DNA from: Sphingomonas sp. UBA4766
Lineage (GTDB): Bacteria; Pseudomonadota; Alphaproteobacteria; Sphingomonadales; Sphingomonadaceae
Length of the DNA stretch: 19,003 nucleotides
Direction: 5' to 3'
Assembly (NCBI GenBank): GCA_002403415.1
Contig: DHHS01000139.1
Location: 1-19,003, forward strand
Notes under the pieces: generated by a model
Told to the model about the DNA's origin: nothing
Seen by the model: only the letters and a program-made list of their open reading frames with translations
Database searches by the model: none
Position numbers and translations under genes: made by a program
Shown here: positions 6,284 to 14,549 of the stretch, piece after piece
Position numbering within the stretch: position 1 is the first letter of the stretch
Layout: every line of letters begins with the position of its first letter

Positions 6284-8248
6284 ATGCCAGCACCATACCC
6301 CATTCCGCCGCATTGGGCCGCAACCGCGCATGTCGATGCCGCGCGCCACGCCGCGATGACGGTGGCGGCGCAGAACGATCCCGATGCCTTCTGGTTGGAA
6401 CAGGCGGCCCGGCTCGACTGGATCACGCCACCGACACGCGCCGGCGACTGGTCGTTTGAGGAGGCGACATTCGGGATCCAATGGTTCGCTGATGGCGTGC
6501 TGAACGTCAGCGCGAATTGCATCGACCGGCATCTGGCGACACGCGCTGACCAGACCGCGCTGATCTGGGAACCCGATGCGCCAGAGGAAGCCCCCCGCCG
6601 CTTCACCTATGCACAATTGCACGCCGAAACCTGCCGCTTTGCCAATGTACTGAAGGCGCAGGGCGTGGCGAGGGGCGACCGCGTCACCATTTACATGCCG
6701 ATGATCCCGGAGGCCGCCTTTGCGGCGCTGGCGTGCGCGCGGATCGGAGCCATTCATTCGGTGGTGTTCGGCGGCTTTTCGGCAGAGGCGCTGGCCGGGC
6801 GGATCACCGATTGCGACTCCAAACTCGTCATCACCGCCGACGAAGGCCGCCGCGGGGGCAAACGCATTCCATTGAAAGCCGCAGTCGACGCCGCCGCCGC
6901 CCATGCTCGGTGCCTGGAACGGGTCATTGTCGTCGCGGCGACCGGAGCCGAGGTCGCAATGCAGCCCGGCCGCGACGTCTGGTATCACGCGGCCGCCGCA
7001 TCCGTCCCGGCCGATTGCCCCCCCGAACCGATGAACGCCGAAGACCCGCTGTTCATCCTCTACACCAGCGGATCGACCGGCAAGCCAAAGGGCGTGCTCC
7101 ACACCAGCGGCGGTTATCTGCTGTGGGCGAGCCTCACCCATCACTGGTGTTTCGATTATCGGCCCGGTCCAGAGTCAGCGGCCGTGTGGTGGTGCGCCGC
7201 CGATATCGGCTGGGTGACGGGGCATAGCTATATCCTCTACGGCCCGCTCGCCAACGGCGCGACGACGTTGATCTATGAAGGGCTGCCTAACTGGCCCGAC
7301 GCCAGCCGCATCTGGCGGATTGTGGATCGTCACCAGGTGCACACGGTGTTTACCGCGCCCACCGCGTTGCGCGCGCTGATGAAGGAGGGCGACGCACCGG
7401 TGCGGACGACATCGCGCGCCTCACTCAAGCTGCTTGGCACGGTGGGCGAACCGATCAACCCGGAGGCGTGGCGCTGGTATCACGAGGTCGTCGGCGAAAG
7501 CCGCTGCCCGATCATCGATACCTGGTGGCAGACGGAGACGGGCGGCGCGATGATCGCACCCATGCCCGGTGCCACCGCGCTAAAACCGGGGAGCGCGACC
7601 CGCCCCCTGCCCGGCGTGCAGCCGCAGATTGTCGATCCCGAGGGCCGGGTGATTGACGGCGTGGCCGAGGGCAATCTCGTAATTGCGGGAAGCTGGCCTG
7701 GGCAGATGCGCACCGTCTGGGGCGATCATGCGCGCTTTTTCCAGACCTATTTCACCACCTATCCCGGTAAATATTTCACCGGCGACGGCGCGCGCCGCGA
7801 TGCGGACGGCGATTACTGGATCACCGGCCGCGTCGATGATGTCATCAATGTCAGCGGCCACCGCATGGGCACCGCCGAAGTCGAGTCCGCGCTCGTTCTC
7901 CACCCCAAGGTTGCCGAAGCCGCGGTCGTCGGGATGCCGCACGACATCAAGGGTCAGGGCATCTACGCCTATGTCACGCTGAACGCGGGCGAGACGGGGG
8001 ACGAGCCCTTGCGCGCCGCACTGCGCGATTGGGTACGCCGCGAAATCGGGCCGATCGCGACCCCCGACGCCTTGCAATTCGCGCCCGGCCTGCCAAAAAC
8101 GCGCTCCGGCAAGATCATGCGTCGTATCCTGCGCAAAATTGCAGAGGGCGATGTGAGTGCACTCGGCGATACATCGACGCTGGCTGACCCGGCAGTGGTG
8201 GACGACCTGGTCACCAACCGGCTGTCGCTTGGCGACCGGGGCATTTGA
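6284..8248 (+). CDS. acs: Acetyl-CoA synthetase (AMP-forming)
   Basis: A 654-residue cytoplasmic enzyme making acetyl-CoA from acetate, ATP and CoA through acetyl-AMP; it serves acetate scavenging. The ANL-superfamily signature is YTSGSTGKPKG at residues 260-270, followed by HTSGGY. Further motifs are ADIGWVTGHSYILYGPL, DTWWQTETGG (the acetate-pocket/adenylate motif), YFTGDGARRD, the hinge ITGRVDDVINVSGHRMGTAEVES, and the C-terminal LPKTRSGKIMRR with catalytic lysine K610. That lysine corresponds to K609 of Salmonella Acs and is the usual site of regulatory acetylation. Length matches the family. The start at 6284 has a strong GGAG six bases upstream. A longer open frame to about 6212 runs through the promoter. 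Propionyl-CoA synthetase is less likely given close fit to Acs over the full length. Confidence 0.96.
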   Translation: MPAPYPIPPHWAATAHVDAARHAAMTVAAQNDPDAFWLEQAARLDWITPPTRAGDWSFEEATFGIQWFADGVLNVSANCIDRHLATRADQTALIWEPDAPEEAPRRFTYAQLHAETCRFANVLKAQGVARGDRVTIYMPMIPEAAFAALACARIGAIHSVVFGGFSAEALAGRITDCDSKLVITADEGRRGGKRIPLKAAVDAAAAHARCLERVIVVAATGAEVAMQPGRDVWYHAAAASVPADCPPEPMNAEDPLFILYTSGSTGKPKGVLHTSGGYLLWASLTHHWCFDYRPGPESAAVWWCAADIGWVTGHSYILYGPLANGATTLIYEGLPNWPDASRIWRIVDRHQVHTVFTAPTALRALMKEGDAPVRTTSRASLKLLGTVGEPINPEAWRWYHEVVGESRCPIIDTWWQTETGGAMIAPMPGATALKPGSATRPLPGVQPQIVDPEGRVIDGVAEGNLVIAGSWPGQMRTVWGDHARFFQTYFTTYPGKYFTGDGARRDADGDYWITGRVDDVINVSGHRMGTAEVESALVLHPKVAEAAVVGMPHDIKGQGIYAYVTLNAGETGDEPLRAALRDWVRREIGPIATPDALQFAPGLPKTRSGKIMRRILRKIAEGDVSALGDTSTLADPAVVDDLVTNRLSLGDRGI

Positions 8249-8309
8249 CTTGCCGGGGCACAGATACGCCGTTATGTATCGGCAATACAGTTAGTATGGA
8301 GAGAGTTTA
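8249..8309 (+). promoter_or_regulatory. Leader of the M13 peptidase gene
   Basis: A 61-base gap after acs. TTGCCG (8250-8255) is followed, 17 bases on, by TATGTA (8273-8278), a weak promoter candidate. GATAC (8263-8267) and GTATC (8276-8280) form a five-base inverted repeat across it. The ribosome binding site GGAG at 8298-8301 is eight bases before ATG 8310 and fixes that start. No terminator for acs is visible. Confidence 0.3.
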
Positions 8310-10352
8310 ATGCGTTTTAGTATTTCAACCCGATTGACCGCCGCCACCGCCCTGCTGGCGCTGACCGCCCCCGCGCTGTCAAAGGATGGCGCCGCCAATG
8401 CCCCGCGCTATGGCAGCTTCGGCGTCGATCTGACCAGCCGCGATACCGCGATCGCACCAGGCGACGATTTCTGGGGCTTTGCCAATGGCGGCTGGGCCAA
8501 GCGCACGACCATTCCCGCTGACAAGTCCGCGATTGGCTATGGTAATATCCTCACCGACGAAGCCGAGCAGAATGTTCGCCTGATCCTTGACGACATGGCG
8601 AAAAACCCGACCAAATATGGCGCAACCGGCAAGCAGGTCGGCGACTTCTATGCCACCTGGATGGACGAAGCCGGGATCGAGGCCAAGGGCACAGAGCCGC
8701 TAAAGCCCTATCTCGCCAAGATCGCCGCAGTCAAAGACCTGACCGAATTGCAGGTCCTGTTCGCCAGCGTTGGCTATCAATCACCCATCAGCATCAGCGT
8801 GATCCCCAATCTTGCCGATCCGACCCGCTACACTGCGGCCGTCGGCCAGAGCGGGCTGGGCATGCCGCGCGATTATTACCTGCTTCAGGGCGAGAAGTAC
8901 GACGGCTATCGCAAGGCTTACCGCGCTTACATCGAAAAGATTCAGACGCTGGCCGGCATTCCCAATGCGGCCGCCAAGGCCGAAGCGATCTTCGCGCTGG
9001 AAACCGCCATGGCCAAGGAACATTGGTCGCCCGAAAAGAGCCGCGACATCGCCGCGCTCAATGACCCGCAGGATATTGCCGGGCTTGAGGCAAAGGCGCC
9101 CGAATTCGATTGGGCGCTGATGCTGAAGACCGCCGGGCTCGACAGCTCGCCCAAGGTGCTGATGGCAAACAACACTGCGATCATCGCGATCGGCAAGATC
9201 ATGGTCGCGACCCCGCTCGACGTGTGGAAGGACTATATGGCCTACCATTTCGTCAGCTCGACCGCGACCTTCTTGCCCAAGGCGTTCGATCAGGCGAGCT
9301 TTGATTTCTACTCGGCCACGCTGTCGGGCGTGAAGACACCGCGCGATCGGTGGAAGCGCGGTGTGCAGTTGACCAACGGCGCGCTGGGCGAAGCGGTTGG
9401 CGCGCTATATGTCGCGCGCTTCTTCCCGCCCGCTGCCAAGGCGCAGATGCAGGAATTGATCGAAAACCTGCGCGGCTCGTATCAGGACCGGATCAGCAAA
9501 TCGAGCTGGATGGACGATGCCACCCGCAAGGCCGCGCTCGTCAAGCTCGCCGCCTTTGAACCGCGCGTTGGCTATCCCGACAAATTCCTCGACTATTCGA
9601 GCTTCAAGGTGGTTCGCGGCGACATGCTGGGCAATGCCATGCGCTCGGCTGAATTTGCCAACGCGCTGCAATTGTCGCGCTTCCCCAAGCCGGTTGATCG
9701 CAGCCTGTGGGCAATGACGCCGCAAACGGTGAATGCCTATTACAGCCCTCTGTCGAATCAGATCACGTTCCCGGCCGCGATCCTGCAACCGCCCTATTTC
9801 GATCCGAATGCCGATCCGGCGGTGAATTATGGCGCGATCGGTGCAATCATCGGCCACGAAATGGGGCACGGTTTTGACGATCAGGGCAGCCAGTTCGGCC
9901 CGACCGGCAAGTTCGAAAACTGGTGGACGCCCGCCGCCAAGGCGGCGTTCAAGGAACGCACCGCCGCGCTTGCCGCGCAATATGACCAGTTTGAGAGCCT
10001 GCCCGGCAATAAGGTCAACGGCAAGCTGACGCTGGGTGAGAATATCGGCGACCTCGGCGGGCTTGAGGCCGCTTATGGCGCCTATCAGCGCTATCAGGCG
10101 AAACACGGCAAGGCGAAGGTTATCAACGGCCTGACCGGCGATCAGCGCTTCTTCATGGGCTGGGCACAGGCGTGGCAGACCAAGCTGCGCGACGATGCCG
10201 CACTCGCCCGGCTGCGCACTGACCCGCACAGCCCGCCGCTGTTCCGCGTCAACGGCGTCGTGCGCAACATGGACGCCTGGTATACGGCGTTCAACGTAAA
10301 GCCCGGCAGCAAGCTGTATCTGGCGCCCGAACAGCGCGTTCACATCTGGTAA
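8310..10352 (+). CDS. Exported M13 family zinc metallopeptidase (neprilysin/PepO-like)
   Basis: A 680-residue endopeptidase of oligopeptides. An N-terminal signal peptide (MRFSISTRLTAATALLALTAPALS) points to the periplasm, possibly as an exported enzyme. The N-terminal M13 domain begins with the typical GVDLTSRDTAIAPGDDFWGFANGGW. The catalytic half has the substrate-binding NAYY motif at 475-478 (neprilysin NAFY), HEMGH at 516-520 (H516 and H520 zinc ligands, E517 catalytic), followed by GFDDQGSQF, and GENIGDLGG with third ligand E577 and D581. The C-terminus (FRVNGVVRNMDAWYTAFNV...) is standard, and the length is normal. The start is fixed by GGAGAGAG upstream. A long hairpin begins 14 bases after its stop and overlaps the next gene's start. 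Confidence 0.95.
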   Translation: MRFSISTRLTAATALLALTAPALSKDGAANAPRYGSFGVDLTSRDTAIAPGDDFWGFANGGWAKRTTIPADKSAIGYGNILTDEAEQNVRLILDDMAKNPTKYGATGKQVGDFYATWMDEAGIEAKGTEPLKPYLAKIAAVKDLTELQVLFASVGYQSPISISVIPNLADPTRYTAAVGQSGLGMPRDYYLLQGEKYDGYRKAYRAYIEKIQTLAGIPNAAAKAEAIFALETAMAKEHWSPEKSRDIAALNDPQDIAGLEAKAPEFDWALMLKTAGLDSSPKVLMANNTAIIAIGKIMVATPLDVWKDYMAYHFVSSTATFLPKAFDQASFDFYSATLSGVKTPRDRWKRGVQLTNGALGEAVGALYVARFFPPAAKAQMQELIENLRGSYQDRISKSSWMDDATRKAALVKLAAFEPRVGYPDKFLDYSSFKVVRGDMLGNAMRSAEFANALQLSRFPKPVDRSLWAMTPQTVNAYYSPLSNQITFPAAILQPPYFDPNADPAVNYGAIGAIIGHEMGHGFDDQGSQFGPTGKFENWWTPAAKAAFKERTAALAAQYDQFESLPGNKVNGKLTLGENIGDLGGLEAAYGAYQRYQAKHGKAKVINGLTGDQRFFMGWAQAWQTKLRDDAALARLRTDPHSPPLFRVNGVVRNMDAWYTAFNVKPGSKLYLAPEQRVHIW

Positions 10353-10365
10353 TCGGACCGGCAAT

Positions 10366-10409
10366 CGCCCATGCTGCTCTCCATAACATGAGGAGAGGCA
10401 GCATGGGCG
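10366..10409 (+). promoter_or_regulatory. Long stem-loop enclosing the ribosome binding site and start codon of the dioxygenase gene
   Basis: Bases 10366-10382 pair with 10392-10409: twelve outer pairs (CGCCCATGCTGC with GCAGCATGGGCG), one bulged G at 10397, and five inner pairs (TCTCC with GGAGA). The loop is nine bases, ATAACATGA (10383-10391). The 3' arm holds the Shine-Dalgarno GGAG (10392-10395) and the ATG at 10403, so in RNA both would be hidden. No T-run follows. It may be a translational control element, a barrier after the M13 gene, or, as DNA, a palindromic operator; the sequence alone cannot separate these. Confidence 0.7.
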
Positions 10410-11236
10410 AAATGCAAATCCGGCCGCTGGCGCCGCATTGTGGCGCAGAAGTCACCGGCCTTGACGTGCGAACAATCGGCGAATCCGAGATGGCGGCGCT
10501 GCGCGATACTCTGGCCGAATGCGGCGTAGTGATGCTGCGCGATCAGCAGCTAAGCCCGGAGGATCACATCGCCTTTGCCCGCCGCTGGGGCAATATCGAC
10601 GTCAATAACTATTTCCCCGCGAACGGCGGCTATCCCGAGATTGCCGAAGTACGAAAGGCCGAGACGCAGTTCGTCAATATCGGCGGCGGCTGGCACACCG
10701 ATCACAGCTATGACGTGGAGCCGGCAATGGGCTCGATCCTGGTCGCGCGCGAGCTACCGCCAAAGGGGGGCGACACGCTGTTCGCCAGCCTTGGCGCGGC
10801 TTATGATGCGCTGTCCGACGGGTTGAAGGCGACGCTTGGCACGTTGCGCGCGGTGCACAGCGCCGATCACATCTATGGCCCCGACGGCGTGTATGCGAAA
10901 ACCGATCAGGCTGCGGACCTGAAGGGGCAGGACATTCGCGCCAACGCCGTCCACCCCGCCATCATCCGCCACCCGGTCAGCGGGCGGCGCATCCTGTATG
11001 TGAACCCGGCCTTCACGCTCCATTTCGAAGGCTGGACGCGCGAGGAAAGCCAACCGCTTCTGCAATATCTCTATTCGGTGGCCATGCGCGAGGAATTCCA
11101 CTGCCGGTTGCAATGGCAGCCGGGATCGGTCGCGGTATGGGATAATCGCTCAACCTGGCACCTGGCGGTGAATGACTATCACGGCCACCGCCGGCTGATG
11201 CACCGGATCACCATATCCGGCGTGGCGTTGAATTGA
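10403..11236 (+). CDS. TauD/TfdA family Fe(II)/2-oxoglutarate-dependent dioxygenase
   Basis: A 277-residue cytoplasmic oxygenase. The metal triad is H98 and D100 (GGGWHTDHSYD) with distal H253 (STWHLAVNDYHG). R268 (LMHRITI), 15 residues after H253, is placed to bind the 2-oxoglutarate C5 carboxylate, as in TauD. N-terminal RPLAPHCGAEVTGLDV and GVVMLRDQQLSPEDHIAFARRWG are also family hallmarks. Substrates in the family include taurine, alkyl sulfates, 2,4-D and aromatic ethers; nothing here picks one, and no sulfonate transporter is nearby. ATG 10403 is preferred because GGAG at 10392-10395 lies seven bases before it. In-frame ATG 10388 lies in the hairpin loop and has no ribosome binding site. 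The ABM-fold gene follows after 53 bases on the same strand and may be co-transcribed. Confidence 0.92.
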   Translation: MGEMQIRPLAPHCGAEVTGLDVRTIGESEMAALRDTLAECGVVMLRDQQLSPEDHIAFARRWGNIDVNNYFPANGGYPEIAEVRKAETQFVNIGGGWHTDHSYDVEPAMGSILVARELPPKGGDTLFASLGAAYDALSDGLKATLGTLRAVHSADHIYGPDGVYAKTDQAADLKGQDIRANAVHPAIIRHPVSGRRILYVNPAFTLHFEGWTREESQPLLQYLYSVAMREEFHCRLQWQPGSVAVWDNRSTWHLAVNDYHGHRRLMHRITISGVALN

Positions 11237-11289
11237 CCAGGGTGCTAGCCCAGCCTCGATAGTCACACCGATACGTCAGGAGCGTTGCG

Positions 11290-11658
11290 ATGCCTCAACT
11301 ACGCCCACTCGACCCCAATTTTCCGATCGCGCATCAGTTGGGTGAATCCGCGTCCCCCGCCGTGCTGGTAAACATCTTCACCGTCGATGAAGCCGATGTC
11401 GACAGCCTGTTAGCGGCTTGGGAGGCCGATGCGCTGTGGATGAAGCAGCAGCCGGGTTTTATTTCGACGCAGCTTCACCGCGCCATCGGCGGTAGCTGCG
11501 CGTTCATGAACTATGCGGTGTGGGAGTCGGTTGACCATTTCCGCCAGGCCTTCACCAATCCCGCATTTCAGCAGGCGTTGGGCGCCTATCCCGATAGCGC
11601 GGTAATTTCGCCGCATCTGTTCCAGAAAATGGCTGTGACCAATCTCTGCACCGATTGA
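11290..11658 (+). CDS. Small antibiotic biosynthesis monooxygenase (ABM) superfamily protein
   Basis: A 122-residue protein with the dimeric alpha/beta ABM fold pattern: strand VLVNIFTVDEADVDSLLAAWEADALWMKQQPGF, then strand ISTQLHRAIG, then FMNYAVWESVDHFRQAFTNPAFQQAL. The NxxxVDEADVDxFLxAW start and the YAVWES...AFxNPxF pattern are typical of ABM (DUF4188/YgiN-like) proteins, which include quinol or heme-degrading oxygenases as well as proteins of unknown role. Substrate is not predictable. ATG 11290 has AGGAG at 11278-11282, seven bases upstream. It lies downstream of the TauD-type gene and converges on gor, with a strong hairpin between them. Confidence 0.82.
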   Translation: MPQLRPLDPNFPIAHQLGESASPAVLVNIFTVDEADVDSLLAAWEADALWMKQQPGFISTQLHRAIGGSCAFMNYAVWESVDHFRQAFTNPAFQQALGAYPDSAVISPHLFQKMAVTNLCTD

Positions 11659-11665
11659 ACGATTG

Positions 11666-11693
11666 GGGCGGCGGCAGACGTGCGCCGCCGCCC
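11666..11693. terminator. Bidirectional hairpin terminator between the ABM gene and gor
   Basis: A perfect ten-base stem GGGCGGCGGC (11666-11675) and GCCGCCGCCC (11684-11693) with an eight-base loop, in the 36 bases between two convergent stop codons. It is placed to serve both strands. Flanking T-runs are poor (GTTACTT on the plus side), so it may act with Rho or mainly as a 3'-end stabiliser. Confidence 0.7.
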
Positions 11694-11694
11694 G

Positions 11695-13041
11695 TTACTT
11701 CATCAGCACCAGTTCTTCCGCCATCGTCGGGTGGAGCGCAACCGTCTGGTCGAACGCGTCTTTGGTCAGCCCCGCCTTCACCGCGACGGCGGCGGCCTGA
11801 ATAATTTCCCCCGACTCCGGCCCGATCATGTGGAGCCCCACCACACGGTTGGTCGCGGCATCGCACACCATCTTGTACAGCGCACGTTCGTTGCGCCCCG
11901 CCAGTACATTCTTCATCGGGCGAAAGTCGGAGGTATAGACGCGCACCGTCCCATATTTCTCGCGCGCCTGCCCTTCGGTCAGGCCAACCGCGCCGATCGG
12001 CGGGTTGCTGAACACGGCGCTTGGGATGCAGCCATAATCGACGCGCGTCGGCTTGCCGCCGAAAATGGTGTCGGCAAAGGCCTGTCCCTCGCGGATCGCC
12101 ACCGGGGTAAGCTGCACCCGGTTGGTGACGTCGCCGACCGCATAGATGCTGGGCACCGAAGATTGATTGTCGTCATCGACCACCACGGCGCCCCGATCAA
12201 GCGCGACGCCCGCTGCTTCCAGCCCCAGCCCGCCAGTGTTGGGGACGCGGCCGGTTGCAAATATCACGCAATCAACCGTCATCGGCTCGCCCGACATGAA
12301 CTCGACGCTCAAGCTGGCATCGGCATTTTTGGTGATGGATTTGAAGACAGTGTTGAAGCGGAACTGAATCCCCTTGCCCATCGAAATCTGGAGCAGCCGG
12401 TCGCGGATCTGTTCGTCATAGCCGCGCAAGATCGCGTCGCTGCGGTTCACCACCGTCACGCTGCTGCCGAATTCGTGGAAGATCCCGGCAAATTCATTGG
12501 CGATATAGCCCGCCCCGGCGATCAGCACCCGCTTGGGAAGCGCAGGCAGATGGAATACCTCGTTCGAGGTAATCGCGTGTTCGCTACCCGGAAAATGCAA
12601 CAATTGCGGCGTTGCCCCGGTCGCGATCAGGATGCGCGCCGCACTCACCATCCGCCCGCTCGCCAGCCGCACCGCATTCGGCCCGGCGACTTCGGCACGC
12701 TCCAGCACGATCTCTACCTTATGGCTGTCGAGCGTCGTGGTATAGGCGCTGTTCAGCCGATCAACTTCGGCGAGCACGGTGTCGCGCAGCCGCGGCCAGT
12801 CGAACCCGCAATCGGGCACATCCCAGCCAAAGCGGCGGGCATCGGTCAGGTCTTCGGCGAAATGCGCGCCATAAACCAACAGCTTTTTGGGTACGCAGCC
12901 GCGAATGACGCAGGTACCGCCGACACGAAATTCCTCCGCAATCGCGACGCGCGCGCCATGCGCCGACGACACGCGCGCCGCGCGCACGCCACCAGAGCCT
13001 GCGCCAATCACGAACAGGTCATAATCGAAATCGGCCATCAT
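11695..13041 (-). CDS. gor: Glutathione-disulfide reductase
   Basis: A 448-residue cytoplasmic FAD enzyme that reduces GSSG with NADPH. FAD-binding DLFVIGAGSGGVRAAR is at residues 8-23. The redox pair is C44/C49 in GGTCVIRGCVPKK. The NADPH fold is RVLIAGAGYIANEFAGIF, with arginines in VVNRSDAILRGYDE that suit the 2'-phosphate. FATGRVPN and the second FAD motif VPSIYAVGDV follow. The C-terminal HPTMAEE carries the His-Glu acid/base pair, H437 and E442. The CVIRGC form favours glutathione reductase over trypanothione or mycothione reductases and over lipoamide dehydrogenase. It is coupled to pgi: ATG at 13041 overlaps the pgi TGA by four bases (ATGA). A second ATG at 13038 has better spacing from GGAG and is equally possible. 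Confidence 0.95.
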   Translation of the reverse strand: MMADFDYDLFVIGAGSGGVRAARVSSAHGARVAIAEEFRVGGTCVIRGCVPKKLLVYGAHFAEDLTDARRFGWDVPDCGFDWPRLRDTVLAEVDRLNSAYTTTLDSHKVEIVLERAEVAGPNAVRLASGRMVSAARILIATGATPQLLHFPGSEHAITSNEVFHLPALPKRVLIAGAGYIANEFAGIFHEFGSSVTVVNRSDAILRGYDEQIRDRLLQISMGKGIQFRFNTVFKSITKNADASLSVEFMSGEPMTVDCVIFATGRVPNTGGLGLEAAGVALDRGAVVVDDDNQSSVPSIYAVGDVTNRVQLTPVAIREGQAFADTIFGGKPTRVDYGCIPSAVFSNPPIGAVGLTEGQAREKYGTVRVYTSDFRPMKNVLAGRNERALYKMVCDAATNRVVGLHMIGPESGEIIQAAAVAVKAGLTKDAFDQTVALHPTMAEELVLMK

Positions 13042-14549
13042 GCGTCTCCAAAACTCGGCGCAAACGCGCGGGCGATCAGGTCGTTGGTCGAGGGATCAAA
13101 GTCCAGCCCGCCCGCACCCGCCGCCTTTGCCATTTCCTTGCCCAGCTCAACCCCGAATTGATCGAAGGGGTTGATGCCCAGCATCACCGCGTTCACGAAC
13201 ACGCGCTGTTCATAAAAAGCGATCAGCGCGCCCAGTGTGCGCGGCTCCAGCACATCGATCAGGATGGTGGCGCTTGGCCGGTCGCCGGGATAGGCGCGCG
13301 CCGGGTCAGCGGGATTGGCGCGCCCCTGCATCAGCGCTGCCCCTTGCGCAAAGCAATTGAGCAGCAATTGGCGGTGGTGATCCTCGTCAAGCGTGTCGCC
13401 CGGTTCTACCGCCGCGATGAATTCGACCGGGATGAGGTGGGTGCCCTGATGCAGCAACTGAAACACCGCGTGCTGGGCATCGGTGCCCACCCCGCCCCAG
13501 GTGATCGGCGCGGTCGGGCGGGTGACGGGGTCGCCGCTCGCCGTTACGCCCTTGCCGTTCGATTCCATCTCAAGCTGCTGGAGATAGCTGGGCAGCAGGC
13601 GCAACCGCTCATCATAGGCGAATATGGCGCGGGTCGCGCACCGCTTCACCTGTGTGTAGAACAGGTCGGCAAAGGCGGCGAGCACGGGCGCATTTTCGTG
13701 GAGCGCCGCCAGCTGGAAATGCCGGTCCATCTCGCCCGCGCCGTCGAGCAGTTCCTCAAACGCTTCCCACCCAAGCGCGAGCGCCGCCGGAAAGCCGATT
13801 GACGACCACAACGAATAGCGCCCGCCGACGGATTCGGCGAACGGCAGCACGCGTGTCTCGTCCACCCCCCATTCTACAGCGCGGTCGGGTGCGGCGGTAA
13901 GCGCGATGACTCGGCCATGCGGATCGCCCACCCCGCCCTCGCGCAGCCATTGCAGCGCACTGGTCGCGTTCAGCAGCGTTTCGGTGGTGGTAAAGGTTTT
14001 GGACGCGACAACGACCAACGTTGCCTCAGGATCAAACCGGGCAAATGCCTCTTCCAGCGCGCATCCGTCGATGTTGGACACGATTGCCACCTCGTAACGC
14101 GCGTCATCGCGGCCCAGCGCATCGACCAGCAAGTCCGGACCCAGCGCTGACCCGCCAATGCCGATGTGCAGGATGTGGCGCACCGGCCCCAGCGCGCCCG
14201 CCTCGATCGCCTCGATCAGCGCGCGCATCCGGGCGTGAAGTTGGGCGGCGCGCGCGACCGCTTCTTCACTCCCCTCGCCGCGTTCGGCACCATGTTCGGC
14301 GGCGCGGCCCTCGGTGACGTTCACAGGCGCGCCCGCGAACAGCGCCTCGCGCTTGGCGGCGAGCCCCTGCGCCTTCGCCAGCGCCTCGAACGCGGCCACC
14401 GCGTCGGCGGTCAGATGTGTCTTCGACCAATCGAAATGCAGCCCTGCGACATCGACCGAATACCGCGCCACCCGCCCCGGATCGTCCGCAAACAGCGCGG
14501 CCAGCGCGGGAACCTCAAGCGCATCGATTACCTGCCATTCGGTGCTCAT
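13038..14549 (-). CDS. pgi: Glucose-6-phosphate isomerase
   Basis: A 503-residue cytoplasmic enzyme interconverting glucose-6-phosphate and fructose-6-phosphate. The sugar-phosphate site HIGIGGSALGPDLL is present, with a second one in VASKTFTTTETL. The catalytic base is E329 (MESNGKGV); H360 (DAQHAVFQLLHQGT) is 31 residues later, the same spacing as E357/H388 of rabbit PGI; the third residue is K471 (GVELGKEMAK). Length is typical of bacterial Pgi. The start at 14549 (MSTEWQVI) has AGGGAA about ten bases upstream; an in-frame ATG at 14654 would add an unrelated basic extension crossing the divergent lepB promoter region. Stop overlaps the gor start (ATGA), so the two are probably one operon. 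The link may be NADPH supply: hexose phosphate feeds G6P dehydrogenase, which supports Gor. Confidence 0.96.
   Translation of the reverse strand: MSTEWQVIDALEVPALAALFADDPGRVARYSVDVAGLHFDWSKTHLTADAVAAFEALAKAQGLAAKREALFAGAPVNVTEGRAAEHGAERGEGSEEAVARAAQLHARMRALIEAIEAGALGPVRHILHIGIGGSALGPDLLVDALGRDDARYEVAIVSNIDGCALEEAFARFDPEATLVVVASKTFTTTETLLNATSALQWLREGGVGDPHGRVIALTAAPDRAVEWGVDETRVLPFAESVGGRYSLWSSIGFPAALALGWEAFEELLDGAGEMDRHFQLAALHENAPVLAAFADLFYTQVKRCATRAIFAYDERLRLLPSYLQQLEMESNGKGVTASGDPVTRPTAPITWGGVGTDAQHAVFQLLHQGTHLIPVEFIAAVEPGDTLDEDHHRQLLLNCFAQGAALMQGRANPADPARAYPGDRPSATILIDVLEPRTLGALIAFYEQRVFVNAVMLGINPFDQFGVELGKEMAKAAGAGGLDFDPSTNDLIARAFAPSFGDA

Noticed and set aside
5678..7144. msrC frame extended upstream to a 488-residue protein.
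   Set aside because: The extra 329 residues are antisense to acs and do not resemble any family; the GAF enzyme is complete from 6157.
9405..10364. Minus-strand open frame of 319 codons opposite the M13 gene.
   Set aside because: Antisense to conserved catalytic motifs (HEMGH, GENIGD) with no domain of its own.
11680..13161. Long plus-strand open frame of 493 codons opposite gor and the end of pgi.
   Set aside because: It is antisense to well-supported gor, is rich in His/Arg/Ala with no recognisable domain, and runs past gor into pgi; long antisense frames are common in GC-rich DNA.
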